Source of the DNA: Fimenecus sp045655645
GTDB lineage: Bacteria; Bacillota; Clostridia; Oscillospirales; Acutalibacteraceae
Assembly: GCA_045655645.1 (NCBI GenBank)
Contig: JAZOPS010000005.1
Location: forward strand, 1-35,997
Direction: 5' to 3'
Length of the DNA: 35,997 nt
The notes below the pieces were generated by a model. It saw only the letters and a program-made list of their open reading frames with translations. It had not been told where the DNA came from and did no database searches. The position numbers were made by a program, and so were the translations under genes. Position 1 is the first letter of the stretch; each line of letters starts with the position of its first letter. This document shows, piece by piece, positions 25,721 to 34,310 of the stretch.

Positions 25721-26908
25721 ATGAAAGCAATATTTAAAGCGATTAAAAATTTCATAATTGAAACCGATAAAATTTTGTTATTATTGTGTATGCTCACCTC
25801 TGCATTCGGGTGTACTAGTGTTATGACTGCTACATTGCAGAATGCACCTGATGGTTCAAGATTCAGCCGTGACTTTATTGTTATGGTTGCCGCTGTTGCA
25901 GCGGGAGTTATAATAGCAATAATAATTTCATTAATTGACTATGAGTTTATAATGAAACTGTGGCCGTTAATTGCGATATTTTGTATCGGTATTATGTTAA
26001 TTACTCTAAAATTTGGTATCGGTCCTCCTGAAAGACCTGATGCTCGAACTTGGTTAAAACTTGGTGCAACAGGCATCTATTTTCAACCGTCAGAAATAGT
26101 TAAAATCGGTTTCATCATTACATTTGGCGTTCATCTTGAAAAAGTAAAAAATAACATAAATAACATTCTTACAGTTTTGTTGTTAGGCATTCATGCGATA
26201 ATTCCAATTGGACTTGTTATTGTTTCAGGTGACTTGGGTTCTGCACTTGTATTTATGATTATTACTGTAGTTATGCTCTATGTTGCAGGGCTTCATTGGG
26301 GTTATTTTCTCGGTGGTGGACTTTTAGTTGTCGCATCATTACCTTTAATTTGGATGTTCTTATTAGGAAATATTCAGAAACAAAGATTTTTGGCACTTGC
26401 CTATCCTGAACTTTACCCTGATATTATCTATCAGCAAGAACGCGGCATGGCAGCAATCAAGGGTGGCGGAATTACAGGACAAGGCTTATTTAATGGTATT
26501 TACACACAAACTGTAAATGGTATTCCTGAAGGCGAAAACGATATGATATTCACCGTTATTGGTGAAGAACTTGGTTTTGTTGGTTGTGTTGTAGCTTTGT
26601 TATTATTGACTGCAATTACAATTAGAATTGCTAGAACAGGCAAACACGATAAAATCGGTGATACAAAAGTTATGTGCTATGGTGTTGCAGGCATGATTGC
26701 GGGACAAGTTATTATTAACGTTGGCATGTGTTTGATGTTGCTTCCCGTTATTGGTATCACACTACCCTTCTTTAGTGCCGGTGGTTCTTCAAACCTTTGT
26801 ATTTATTTCTCAATCGGTCTTATAATGAGTTTCTATCGATATAACCAACAACGAGAAATGATAAATGTTAACTTTTCAAATATTACTAATCCGTTTATGG
26901 ATATATAA
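25721..26908 (+). CDS. rodA: peptidoglycan glycosyltransferase RodA (SEDS family)
   Basis: Polytopic membrane protein that polymerises lipid II during cell elongation, with a class B PBP as partner. The 395-residue protein has about ten hydrophobic segments and the SEDS family marks: W111, FQPSEIVKIGFI (121-132), VSGDLGSALVF with D171, PEGENDMIFTVIGEELGF with the conserved Asp D274, and LPVIGITLPFFSAGGSS. It fits RodA better than FtsW or SpoVE in length and by its long internal loop. GGTGA precedes the ATG, ten bases after the DUF4091 gene. It ends in a shared terminator. Confidence 0.92.
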   Translation: MKAIFKAIKNFIIETDKILLLLCMLTSAFGCTSVMTATLQNAPDGSRFSRDFIVMVAAVAAGVIIAIIISLIDYEFIMKLWPLIAIFCIGIMLITLKFGIGPPERPDARTWLKLGATGIYFQPSEIVKIGFIITFGVHLEKVKNNINNILTVLLLGIHAIIPIGLVIVSGDLGSALVFMIITVVMLYVAGLHWGYFLGGGLLVVASLPLIWMFLLGNIQKQRFLALAYPELYPDIIYQQERGMAAIKGGGITGQGLFNGIYTQTVNGIPEGENDMIFTVIGEELGFVGCVVALLLLTAITIRIARTGKHDKIGDTKVMCYGVAGMIAGQVIINVGMCLMLLPVIGITLPFFSAGGSSNLCIYFSIGLIMSFYRYNQQREMINVNFSNITNPFMDI

Positions 26909-26936
26909 AAAAGAGGTCAAACGACCTCTTTTTTTT
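26907..26936. terminator. bidirectional terminator between rodA and pcrA
   Basis: Stem AAAGAGGTC/GACCTCTTT with loop AAAC, flanked by A run and T8 on the plus strand. It serves both convergent genes. Confidence 0.92.
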
Positions 26937-29283
26937 ACGCCTTTTTAACGGCACCCATATTAGCCATAATCTTTTTAGTTCCAACTTTTTCAAAGGCAAT
27001 TTCCATAAGAACATCATTGCCCATTGGTTTAAGAGAAACAATCATACCTTTGCCAAAAACTCTGTGCACAACCTGTTCGCCAACCATAAACTTTTCAGTT
27101 GATTTTGGCGTTGAATTTGATAATCCAAATCCACGGTTAATTGGTTTACTTGGTTGTGTTGCAACGGGTTTATTAACCGGTTTATGTGGCTTAACAAGGT
27201 ATTCACAACACTCATCTGGCAATTCTTTTAAGAAGCGTGAAGGTTGATTATATCTTGTTGAGCCAAAAATCATTCTCGAACGGGTATTTAATAAATAAAG
27301 AATTTTCTTTGCTCTTGTTATGCCAACATAAGCAAGTCGTCTTTCTTCTTCGATTTCACCAGGCTCATATATTGATTGCATTCCCGGAAATACACCTTCT
27401 TCAAGACCAGGTATAAATACAACCGGAAATTCAAGTCCCTTTGATGAGTGTAAAGTCATCATTACAACCGCATCAGTATCAGCATTATAATTATCAATAT
27501 CCGTCATCAAGGCTACATCTTCAAGGAAGTCAGATAAATCAGAATCAGGATTTTCTTCTTTAAATCTAATCAAGTTTGAATTCAACTCATCAATGTTCTG
27601 AACTCTCTCTTCATAATGCTCTTTATCGGCCATTAGAGATGCCTTATAGCCCGTTTCATCAAGTAAAGATAAAAATACTGAAGATGGTGATTCGCGCTCT
27701 GCAAGCTCTGAAAAACTCTCGATAAGGTTAACAAACTCAATGAGTTTTTGTGAACTTCTCTTAAGTTTTTCATATTCGTCAGCAGTTTTAAGTACTTGGA
27801 ATAATGATACACCTAAACCATCAGCAATTTCTTTAGCGGTAGCAATTGTTGTAGCACCTATTCCCCTTTTTGGTGTGTTGATTATGCGCTCAAGACGAAC
27901 ATTATCATCAGGATTTGAAATAACAGAAAGATATGCTAAACAGTCTTTAATTTCCATTCTGTCATAGAATTTATGACCGCCAATAATTCTATATGGAATA
28001 CCACTTTTTACAAATAATCTTTCAATTGAGCTTGACATTGAATTCATTCTATAAAGAATTGCAAAATCGCTGAATTTAGAACTATCACCATTTTTACTCA
28101 TTATGCTCATAATTTCATCAGCAATATATTTACTTTCGGCGTATTCATCATTCAATGTATTAATTTTAATTTTTTCACCAGCTCCATTTGAAGTCCAGAG
28201 ATTCTTGCCTTTTCTCTGTTCATTATGAGCAATAACGGCATTGGCACCATCAAGAATATTCTGTGTTGAACGATAATTCTGCTCCAATCTTATAACTGTC
28301 GCATTAGAAAAGTTTTTTTCAAAACTTAAGATATTTTCAATTGTTGCACCACGGAATTTATAAATACTTTGGTCATCATCACCAACAACACAAATATTAT
28401 TATAACCACCTGATAAAAGTTTTGTTAGCATGAATTGCGCGTGGTTTGTATCCTGATATTCATCGACCAAAACATATTTAAACTTGTTTTGGTAATACTC
28501 TCTAATTTGTGGGTTTTCTTCTAACAACTTAACGGTATTAAAGATAATATCGTCAAAATCCATTGCATCAGCATTTTTCAATAATGATTGATATTTCTTG
28601 TAGCACTCACCTATTTGCTTTTCGCGATAATTACCACTACTCAAATTAAGATATTCATCAGCAGGTACAAGAGAATCTTTTGCGCGGCTGATTTCACCAA
28701 GGATTGATTTATGTGGCAAAAACTTATCGTCGATATTCAAAAGGCGCTGACAATCCTTCATAACGCGTTTACTATCATCAGTATCATAGATTGTAAAATG
28801 CTTTGAAAAACCTAAATATTCGGCATTTCTGCGAAGAATACGCACACATATTGAATGGAAAGTGCCTGCCCAGATATCGTTTGCATCTTCACCAATGCGC
28901 AAAACAAGTCTTTCTTTCAATTCACTTGCTGCTTTGTTGGTAAATGTAAATGCTAAAATCTCCCAAGGCTTTGGTGCATTAACTGATAAAACATCTTTAA
29001 TATGCTCATAAACAGATTCATTGCCAGTATAATACTCATTAAGTAAACTGATAGTATTATCATTAAAACGCTTTTCAATCATATTAGAATTATATGCACA
29101 ACCATATTTCATTAAATTTGCAATACGATTGACAAGTACAGTAGTTTTACCACTACCTGCACCAGCAAGAATTAAAAGCGGTCCGTCAACTGATAAGACC
29201 GCTTTTAATTGCATATCATTCATTCTGTTAAATTCTTTTAAAATAATTTTGTTTCTTAATTCACAAATTTGTGATTGCATCAT
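26935..29283 (-). CDS. pcrA: ATP-dependent DNA helicase PcrA/UvrD
   Basis: Superfamily 1A 3'-5' helicase for repair and replication-transcription conflict resolution. The 782-residue protein shows Walker A GAGSGKT (41-47), motif Ia AFTFTNKAASEL, motif II VDEYQDTN, motif III VGDDDQSIYKFRGA, motif IV RLEQNYRSTQNIL, motif V TLHSSKGLEFPVVFIPG and motif VI RRLAYVGITRAKK, then a C-terminal Tudor-like region (GEQVVHRVFGKGMI). AGGAG precedes the ATG at 29283, which shares one base with the stop of the fumarase gene; a second ATG follows at once. Last gene of a three-gene unit. Confidence 0.95.
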   Translation of the reverse strand: MMQSQICELRNKIILKEFNRMNDMQLKAVLSVDGPLLILAGAGSGKTTVLVNRIANLMKYGCAYNSNMIEKRFNDNTISLLNEYYTGNESVYEHIKDVLSVNAPKPWEILAFTFTNKAASELKERLVLRIGEDANDIWAGTFHSICVRILRRNAEYLGFSKHFTIYDTDDSKRVMKDCQRLLNIDDKFLPHKSILGEISRAKDSLVPADEYLNLSSGNYREKQIGECYKKYQSLLKNADAMDFDDIIFNTVKLLEENPQIREYYQNKFKYVLVDEYQDTNHAQFMLTKLLSGGYNNICVVGDDDQSIYKFRGATIENILSFEKNFSNATVIRLEQNYRSTQNILDGANAVIAHNEQRKGKNLWTSNGAGEKIKINTLNDEYAESKYIADEIMSIMSKNGDSSKFSDFAILYRMNSMSSSIERLFVKSGIPYRIIGGHKFYDRMEIKDCLAYLSVISNPDDNVRLERIINTPKRGIGATTIATAKEIADGLGVSLFQVLKTADEYEKLKRSSQKLIEFVNLIESFSELAERESPSSVFLSLLDETGYKASLMADKEHYEERVQNIDELNSNLIRFKEENPDSDLSDFLEDVALMTDIDNYNADTDAVVMMTLHSSKGLEFPVVFIPGLEEGVFPGMQSIYEPGEIEEERRLAYVGITRAKKILYLLNTRSRMIFGSTRYNQPSRFLKELPDECCEYLVKPHKPVNKPVATQPSKPINRGFGLSNSTPKSTEKFMVGEQVVHRVFGKGMIVSLKPMGNDVLMEIAFEKVGTKKIMANMGAVKKA

Positions 29284-29816
29284 TATTCTCCTATATTAAA
29301 CAGATTTTCGCCCTTTGAATCTATTGCCACGATTAAAGGAAAATCTTTTAAAGTAAGTTTTTTAACTGATTCACAGCCTAATTCAGCAAAAGCAATAACA
29401 TGTGCTTCGACAATTGACTTTGACGCAAGAGCACCGGCACCACCAACAGCACAAAAATATATTGCGCCGTTTCTTGTGATTGCATCGCACACTTCAAAGG
29501 AACGCGGACCTTTACCAATCATACCCAAAAGGCCCATATCAAGAAGTTTCGGTGCATATTTATCCATTCTACTTGAAGTTGTTGGTCCACAACTGCCAAT
29601 TGCAAGTTTTTCAGGTGTTGGCGTTGGACCTGCATAATAGATTACAGCGCCATTTATATCAAATGGCGTTGCAGTATTATTGTTAATTTGTTCCATAATT
29701 TTTTTGTGAGCGGCATCACGAGCTGTATAAACAGTCCCTGAAAGATAAACTCTGTCACCAACAACTAAATTAGGAATATATTTTTTTAACTCTTGTGTAT
29801 TAATGGAATATTCCAT
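29283..29816 (-). CDS. class I fumarase / tartrate dehydratase beta subunit, orphan
   Basis: Beta subunit of the oxygen-sensitive Fe-S hydro-lyases (fumarate hydratase or L(+)-tartrate dehydratase). The 177-residue protein shows VGDRVYLSGTVYTARDAAHKK, IYYAGPTPTPEKLAIG and GSCGPTTSSRMD (74-85), then IGKGPRSFEV and AVGGAGALAS, all typical of FumA-C-terminal/beta proteins. The Fe-S-bearing alpha subunit gene, usually adjacent, is not in this window: the upstream gene is DivIVA-like and the downstream one is pcrA. An alpha subunit must be encoded elsewhere for activity. The fumarate versus tartrate choice cannot be made. Confidence 0.88.
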   Translation of the reverse strand: MEYSINTQELKKYIPNLVVGDRVYLSGTVYTARDAAHKKIMEQINNNTATPFDINGAVIYYAGPTPTPEKLAIGSCGPTTSSRMDKYAPKLLDMGLLGMIGKGPRSFEVCDAITRNGAIYFCAVGGAGALASKSIVEAHVIAFAELGCESVKKLTLKDFPLIVAIDSKGENLFNIGE

Positions 29817-29821
29817 TTTAA

Positions 29822-30595
29822 TTAGTCCTCATCAATAATAGAATCAGGTTGAATGTTTAAATCAGAATTGAATTCTGTATTTGGCTCATAAGATATAAAT
29901 GTAAGTCCGCTACCGTCATTCATTCTTTCAACACGGATAGCATCATCAGGTACATCAATGTCAAAATTAATTGAATGAGCTTCAATTCCAGTTAAATCTG
30001 TATGTAAGTTAAGAAGTGATGAAGCAGAATTATTAAGCTTGCTACCAAGAGCATAAACGTCTTTATGAAGTTGTTCAAGAGAAGAGTTAAACTTTCTTGA
30101 AATTGCGTCAACATCCTTTAAGAGTTGTTCAATCTCATTAGCTTCGCGCTTTACATCTTGAGATGCAATTGCACCAATGTCTTTTGCTTTTGATTTTGCA
30201 CTATCAACAAGCTCATCTGAATATCTTCTCGCATCAATATAAGCAGCACCAATTTGTTTTTCTGCTCTTTTAAGTTTTTCAGATTTCTCCTCAAAACTAT
30301 TGATTTTTTCAACAAACTGTTCGTTCTCTTTGAGAGCGATTTCCAATTTGACAGCAAGGTCATTAGCTTCTTTTTCTTTTTCCGCTAATTTTTCACTAAC
30401 AGCACAAAGATTTTCAATGCGGATTTCAAGCTCATCGATTTTGCGTTTCAACTCAAGTGACTCGTTTCTCTTATTATCAAGTTGTTCTTTAACTTCTGCA
30501 GTTTCTAACTGTAATTTTTCAACATAAGCCAAAACATCTGACTTTTTAAAACCGCCAAATATTGAAGTTTTCATAACTGTAATATCGTTGTTCAT
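29822..30595 (-). CDS. DivIVA-like coiled-coil protein
   Basis: Probably a DivIVA/GpsB-type cytosolic scaffold that binds curved membrane or links to division or elongation proteins. The 257-residue protein carries FGGFKKSDVLAYVEKLQLE near residues 12-30, like the DivIVA N-terminal lipid-binding block F-x-GY-xxxEVxxFL, then a long Glu/Lys-rich coiled coil (to about 200) and a non-helical acidic tail ending DSIIDED. A GTG precedes by one codon, but the ATG at 30595 lies better after GAGG. It is first of the unit with the fumarase beta and pcrA genes. The function is inferred from the block and the coils. Confidence 0.7.
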   Translation of the reverse strand: MNNDITVMKTSIFGGFKKSDVLAYVEKLQLETAEVKEQLDNKRNESLELKRKIDELEIRIENLCAVSEKLAEKEKEANDLAVKLEIALKENEQFVEKINSFEEKSEKLKRAEKQIGAAYIDARRYSDELVDSAKSKAKDIGAIASQDVKREANEIEQLLKDVDAISRKFNSSLEQLHKDVYALGSKLNNSASSLLNLHTDLTGIEAHSINFDIDVPDDAIRVERMNDGSGLTFISYEPNTEFNSDLNIQPDSIIDED

Positions 30596-30629
30596 CACTA
30601 CAACCTCATATAATAAAAATATTTAATTT

Positions 30630-30658
30630 ATTTTAACAGAAAAATATGATTATGACAA
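30630..30658 (-). promoter_or_regulatory. promoter of the DivIVA-like gene unit
   Basis: Minus strand: -35 TTGTCA (30658-30653), 17-base spacer and -10 TAAAAT (30635-30630), about 35 bases before the ATG. Confidence 0.75.
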
Positions 30659-30688
30659 CTGATTTGTTAAAATAAAGATAAAAAAATA

Positions 30689-30717
30689 TGGACTTTTGTT
30701 GAATATGGTTGTAAAAT
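30689..30717 (+). promoter_or_regulatory. possible promoter of the alpha/beta hydrolase gene
   Basis: -10 TAAAAT (30712-30717) with a weak -35 TGGACT (30689-30694) 17 bases upstream. Confidence 0.4.
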
Positions 30718-30738
30718 ATTAGTTAGAGGTGATATTTT

Positions 30739-31710
30739 ATGAAGAAAAATACAAAGAAAATCTTAAAAACCATCGGTGTTGCAGGTGTTGCAGCGTCAGC
30801 TACATATTTTCTTTTGGGAAATATTTTCTTTTTTTCAACCTTAACAAAACAAGGCCTTAACGGAAGTCTTACAAAAAAAGTTGTAAAATCAAATAAAGGT
30901 ACAGACGAATATACTCAATATCTTAATAGCGAACTTGATAAAGGTAAAGTCTGGTTTGATAATGCAAAAAAAGAAAAAATTGCTATCCGTTCATCAAGTG
31001 ATAAGAAAAACCTTCATGCTGACTTTATTTTTGCCGACAAGCAAACAGATATTTGCGCATTAGTTGTACATGGATATACATCGTCACCTAGAAATATGGG
31101 CGTTTATGCACAGAAGTACCACGAATTAGGTTATGATGTGTTAATGCCAAGCCTTAATGGTCACGCAGACAGTGAAGCGGGCTATGTCACAATGGGTTGG
31201 GAAGACCGACTTGATGTAATTGACTGGATAAATTTCATTGTTGATAATAATCCAAATGTTAAGATTATTATTCATGGTGTTTCAATGGGTGCTGCAACAA
31301 CAATGATGGCAACTGGAGAAGAATTACCTGAAAATGTAAAAGTAGCTGTTGCTGATTGCGGCTTTACATCAGTATGGGATATTTTCAGCAATAAAATAAC
31401 AAATAGTTTTAAAATGCATGAGTTCCCTATGCTATATAGTGCAAGTACAGTTAACAAAATTTATTCTGGTTTTGATTTTAAAGAAGCATCATCTATTGAG
31501 CAATTAAAAAAATCAAAAACACCAACAATTTTCTTGCATGGTGAAAACGACAAGTTTGTTCCTTATGAAATGCTTGATAAGGTTTATGATGCAGCCGTTT
31601 GTGAAAAAGAAAAAGTAACAATTCCAAACGCACCACATGCAAGAAATGCTTGTGCAAACCCTGAACTCTATTGGGATTCAATTTTAAACTTTATAAACAG
31701 ATACTTATAA
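30739..31710 (+). CDS. membrane-anchored alpha/beta hydrolase
   Basis: Serine hydrolase of the alpha/beta fold, similar in layout to the extracytoplasmic BAAT/YqkD-type hydrolases. The 323-residue protein has a single hydrophobic segment (about 11-33) after lysines, thus likely an N-terminal anchor with the catalytic domain outside. The triad is S182 in HGVSMGAAT, D271 in LHGENDKFVP and H300 in NAPHARN; VVHGYTSSPRNM provides the oxyanion region. GAGGTGA precedes the ATG at 30739. It is a single gene followed by a strong terminator. Substrate is unknown; lipid or ester detoxification is possible but not shown. Confidence 0.87.
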   Translation: MKKNTKKILKTIGVAGVAASATYFLLGNIFFFSTLTKQGLNGSLTKKVVKSNKGTDEYTQYLNSELDKGKVWFDNAKKEKIAIRSSSDKKNLHADFIFADKQTDICALVVHGYTSSPRNMGVYAQKYHELGYDVLMPSLNGHADSEAGYVTMGWEDRLDVIDWINFIVDNNPNVKIIIHGVSMGAATTMMATGEELPENVKVAVADCGFTSVWDIFSNKITNSFKMHEFPMLYSASTVNKIYSGFDFKEASSIEQLKKSKTPTIFLHGENDKFVPYEMLDKVYDAAVCEKEKVTIPNAPHARNACANPELYWDSILNFINRYL

Positions 31711-31713
31711 AAT

Positions 31714-31755
31714 TGAGACGCACTCTGCTACTAGAGTGCGTCTCTTATTGTTTTA
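31714..31755. terminator. terminator between the hydrolase and the wall-hydrolase gene
   Basis: Perfect 12-base stem GAGACGCACTCT/AGAGTGCGTCTC (31715-31726 and 31733-31744) followed by TTATTGTTTT. On the minus strand it is followed by AATTTTAT, so it may also stop the convergent gene. Confidence 0.9.
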
Positions 31756-31763
31756 ATATTCAT

Positions 31764-34145
31764 TTATGGTATCCAAACACCGTTTGAGTCAAAGTGATAT
31801 TCATTTCCGTCTATTACTTTAGTACCCGTTACCATATATCCGCTAGCATCAAGATAATACCATTGATTATTCCAGTTTACCCAGTCATTGATAACCATTC
31901 TGCCATTTGAATCAAGATAGCACCAACCGACTGAGTCTTTGACCCATTCGCTTACAACCAAATGACCGTTTGAGCCAAGATAGCACCAACCGACACTATC
32001 TTTAATCCATTTGTTATATAACCAATGTCCATTTGAATCAAGATAACACCAGCCGACTGAGTCTTTGACCCAATGGCCTTTTGAGTCATACAGACTGTCA
32101 ATTTCTCCACTCTTGAATTTAAAAATTCTCAATGCATCAGCAAGTTCAACTGTACCACTTATATTGGTATCGGCAGCTAATAAAGCTAAAGCTGAAAGAT
32201 TAGAAATCTCACCTGTTTTATATTTAAAAATCAACAGTGCATCTGCAATTGTAACAGAATCATCTGCATCAATATCACCTAATATTACATCTGCGTTAAC
32301 AGTGATTTTACAAGTTGCTGTGAATAAACCCACTTTAGCAGTAATTGTTGCTTCACCTTTCCCAACTGCTGTAACCTTCCCGTTAGAAACTGTTGCAACT
32401 GAATTGTTCGAAGATGACCAAGTGACGGTTTTATTATCAGTTGTGTTAGTTGGTTGATAGCTTACTGAAAGGTTAGAACCATCACCATTAAACAATGACA
32501 ATGATGTTGTGTTAAGTTTAATGCCTGTCATTGGAATATTGTTTTGAGCACTTTTTTCAATATTGATGGTGTAAGTACGCTCATTGCCGTTTTCTGCTTT
32601 GACAACAACAGAAATTAAATTACTTCCATCTTTAAGAGTTACATTACCAGCACCCGTAATTTTTGCTTTTGAATTTATCGGAGTAGCAGCTATATTAACA
32701 GATGATGTATTAGATGCAACTTTGTATGTATAACCACTTGTCTTTGCAGAATCAAAATTAATCGAATCACCATCAATTGTTAATGATTTTAACCAGTTAT
32801 TAGGGCTATAATTGTTCGCTTGTGGCAATTCACAAGCTTTTTCAGACATATTCCTATAGATTGGAATAATAAATGTAAAATTATTATCAATAACGCCCTG
32901 TTCCTTGTATGTATTTAGTACTCTTGGAGCTTCGTTAGCAGGAGCAGCAATATTTTGCATATATTGATGATAGAAATATGTAGGGTCAGGGTTTGATGTA
33001 TTAAACTTCTGAAAATATACCGTGTTCTGTTTATGAACGCTATTTATATATTTTGAACCAATCCAATAACTTCCACCAACAATAGATTTGTATTGTGAAT
33101 TCCAAGGAATCATACACTTATCTTTATCATAACTGTCAAGACCATCACCAGTTTTTGCAAAATACAAGCCATTAGCAATAGGGTCGCTTCCTGAAGAAGC
33201 ACCAATATTGTAAAAATTATAATACCCTTTGTAGCTGCCGTAATTTCCACTTGTTGAACCGCTTCCAGAATTGCTAACTTCTTGAATTGTGCGAGAAGCA
33301 AGATGGTAAGGGCTAACCTTTGAATACACGGCTGCATCTATATATGCTTGAACATACAAAACATCTTGATTGCTATTATTCTTTATTTTAGCATTATTCA
33401 TAAAAGAATTTTTGATAATGTTTTGAACACCATCAATATTTTGTGTTTTTGAGTCGTAGGAAAGACACTCAAACATAAATACTGTATTTTCATTGAGGAA
33501 ATTTCTTGGATCCATATAATATGCGACTGTTTCTTTATTTGCTTGATACCAGGTTTTACCATCGTGGGGAATAAATTTGTCTTCTCTATAATTAAAACAG
33601 TCTTCAGCGAATGAAAGATATGAATATGGCGCACCTTGAATTAAACTTCGTTCAGTGTAACATTGACCTTTGTTTGTAGTTAAAAACAAGTCGTTCCAAT
33701 CATATCCTGTATCATAGAAAACAAAATTCCAATTGGGGTGTAGACTCAAAAGGTTTTCAATATATGGTTTATAGATATCTGGAACACTTTCAGGCATAAC
33801 AAAATCGTCGGTAGTAGGTTTTAATGTAACAAACTGTGAAGCAACATATCCTTTATAAGTAGTGCCATTATAAACAAATTCAATATAACACCAAGTCGGA
33901 TTAACTTTATCATTATTTATGCTATCTACAGTGTTTAATACGGTTATATCATGCTCAGGCTGAAGCATTATTCCTAACTTATTAGTAGTAATATTTGCAC
34001 AAGGTGAAGTTCTGACATTAACATCAGTATCATTTATATAACCTGCTTTAGATTCGGCATAAACAAAAAAAGACGCTGAAAGTGAGAAAAAAATTGAAAC
34101 GGTTAAAAGTAATGAAATTATACTTTTAAAAACATTTTGTTTCAT
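31764..34145 (-). CDS. secreted multidomain N-acetylglucosaminidase-like wall hydrolase with dockerin and cell-wall-binding repeats
   Basis: Probably cuts peptidoglycan glycan strands outside the cell. In the 793-residue protein (start at 34145, where GGGAG precedes; an ATG 21 bases upstream has none) the order is: signal peptide (1-31, ending VYAES), SH3b-like domain (33-105), glucosaminidase-like domain (about 120-440, with LHPNWNFVFYDTGYDWNDL, YYMDPRNFLNE and the candidate catalytic Glu in TIQEVSNSGSG), cadherin-like beta sandwich (450-533), Big2 domain (538-617), dockerin-type pair with two Ca loops DIDADDSVTIAD and DTNISGTVELAD (623-685), and four 21-residue wall-binding repeats (692-775), ending in a half repeat. 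A dockerin before wall-binding repeats is an uncommon mix. No Cys-dependent catalytic site is seen. Confidence 0.87.
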   Translation of the reverse strand: MKQNVFKSIISLLLTVSIFFSLSASFFVYAESKAGYINDTDVNVRTSPCANITTNKLGIMLQPEHDITVLNTVDSINNDKVNPTWCYIEFVYNGTTYKGYVASQFVTLKPTTDDFVMPESVPDIYKPYIENLLSLHPNWNFVFYDTGYDWNDLFLTTNKGQCYTERSLIQGAPYSYLSFAEDCFNYREDKFIPHDGKTWYQANKETVAYYMDPRNFLNENTVFMFECLSYDSKTQNIDGVQNIIKNSFMNNAKIKNNSNQDVLYVQAYIDAAVYSKVSPYHLASRTIQEVSNSGSGSTSGNYGSYKGYYNFYNIGASSGSDPIANGLYFAKTGDGLDSYDKDKCMIPWNSQYKSIVGGSYWIGSKYINSVHKQNTVYFQKFNTSNPDPTYFYHQYMQNIAAPANEAPRVLNTYKEQGVIDNNFTFIIPIYRNMSEKACELPQANNYSPNNWLKSLTIDGDSINFDSAKTSGYTYKVASNTSSVNIAATPINSKAKITGAGNVTLKDGSNLISVVVKAENGNERTYTINIEKSAQNNIPMTGIKLNTTSLSLFNGDGSNLSVSYQPTNTTDNKTVTWSSSNNSVATVSNGKVTAVGKGEATITAKVGLFTATCKITVNADVILGDIDADDSVTIADALLIFKYKTGEISNLSALALLAADTNISGTVELADALRIFKFKSGEIDSLYDSKGHWVKDSVGWCYLDSNGHWLYNKWIKDSVGWCYLGSNGHLVVSEWVKDSVGWCYLDSNGRMVINDWVNWNNQWYYLDASGYMVTGTKVIDGNEYHFDSNGVWIP
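31821..32072 (-). repeat. four 63-base tandem repeats coding for wall-binding modules
   Basis: Four consecutive 21-codon units, 32072-32010, 32009-31947, 31946-31884 and 31883-31821, of the choline-binding/CW type. The first three share WVKDSVGWCYLDSNG and are almost identical; the fourth (WVNWNNQWYYLDASG) is divergent. The Trp/Tyr-rich pattern with G-W-x-Y is typical, but the third position is Cys (GWCYL) in three of them. Confidence 0.9.
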
Positions 34146-34174
34146 ATACTCACTCCCTTGCATCATATATGCTT

Positions 34175-34203
34175 ATTCTACCAAAAAACAGATAAATCGT
34201 CAA
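34175..34203 (-). promoter_or_regulatory. promoter of the wall-hydrolase gene
   Basis: Minus strand: -35 TTGACG (34203-34198), 17-base spacer and -10 TAGAAT (34180-34175). It is divergent from the perR promoter. Confidence 0.82.
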
Positions 34204-34248
34204 GTTACATATATTGGCATAAGGTAAAATAAATCTTAATAAAAACTA

Positions 34249-34295
34249 TTGACATTAAAAAAATCTATGCTATAATAACAGTAATCATTACTGTT
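34249..34295 (+). promoter_or_regulatory. perR promoter with a perfect palindromic operator
   Basis: -35 TTGACA (34249-34254), 16-base spacer and -10 TATAAT (34271-34276). Directly behind the -10 lies the perfect inverted repeat AACAGTAATCATTACTGTT (34277-34295; 9-1-9), covering the start point. Its core TAAT-N-ATTA resembles Fur/PerR boxes, so the downstream Fur-family gene product probably represses its own promoter here. Confidence 0.85.
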
Positions 34296-34310
34296 AACGA
34301 GGTGAGATTA

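Noticed and set aside
31821..32072. CRISPR-like array
   Set aside because: The 63-base repeats are contiguous, in frame and coding for wall-binding modules; there are no spacers.
32065..32457. 130-residue open frame on the plus strand
   Set aside because: Antisense to the Big2/dockerin part of the wall hydrolase; low-complexity product and no start signals.
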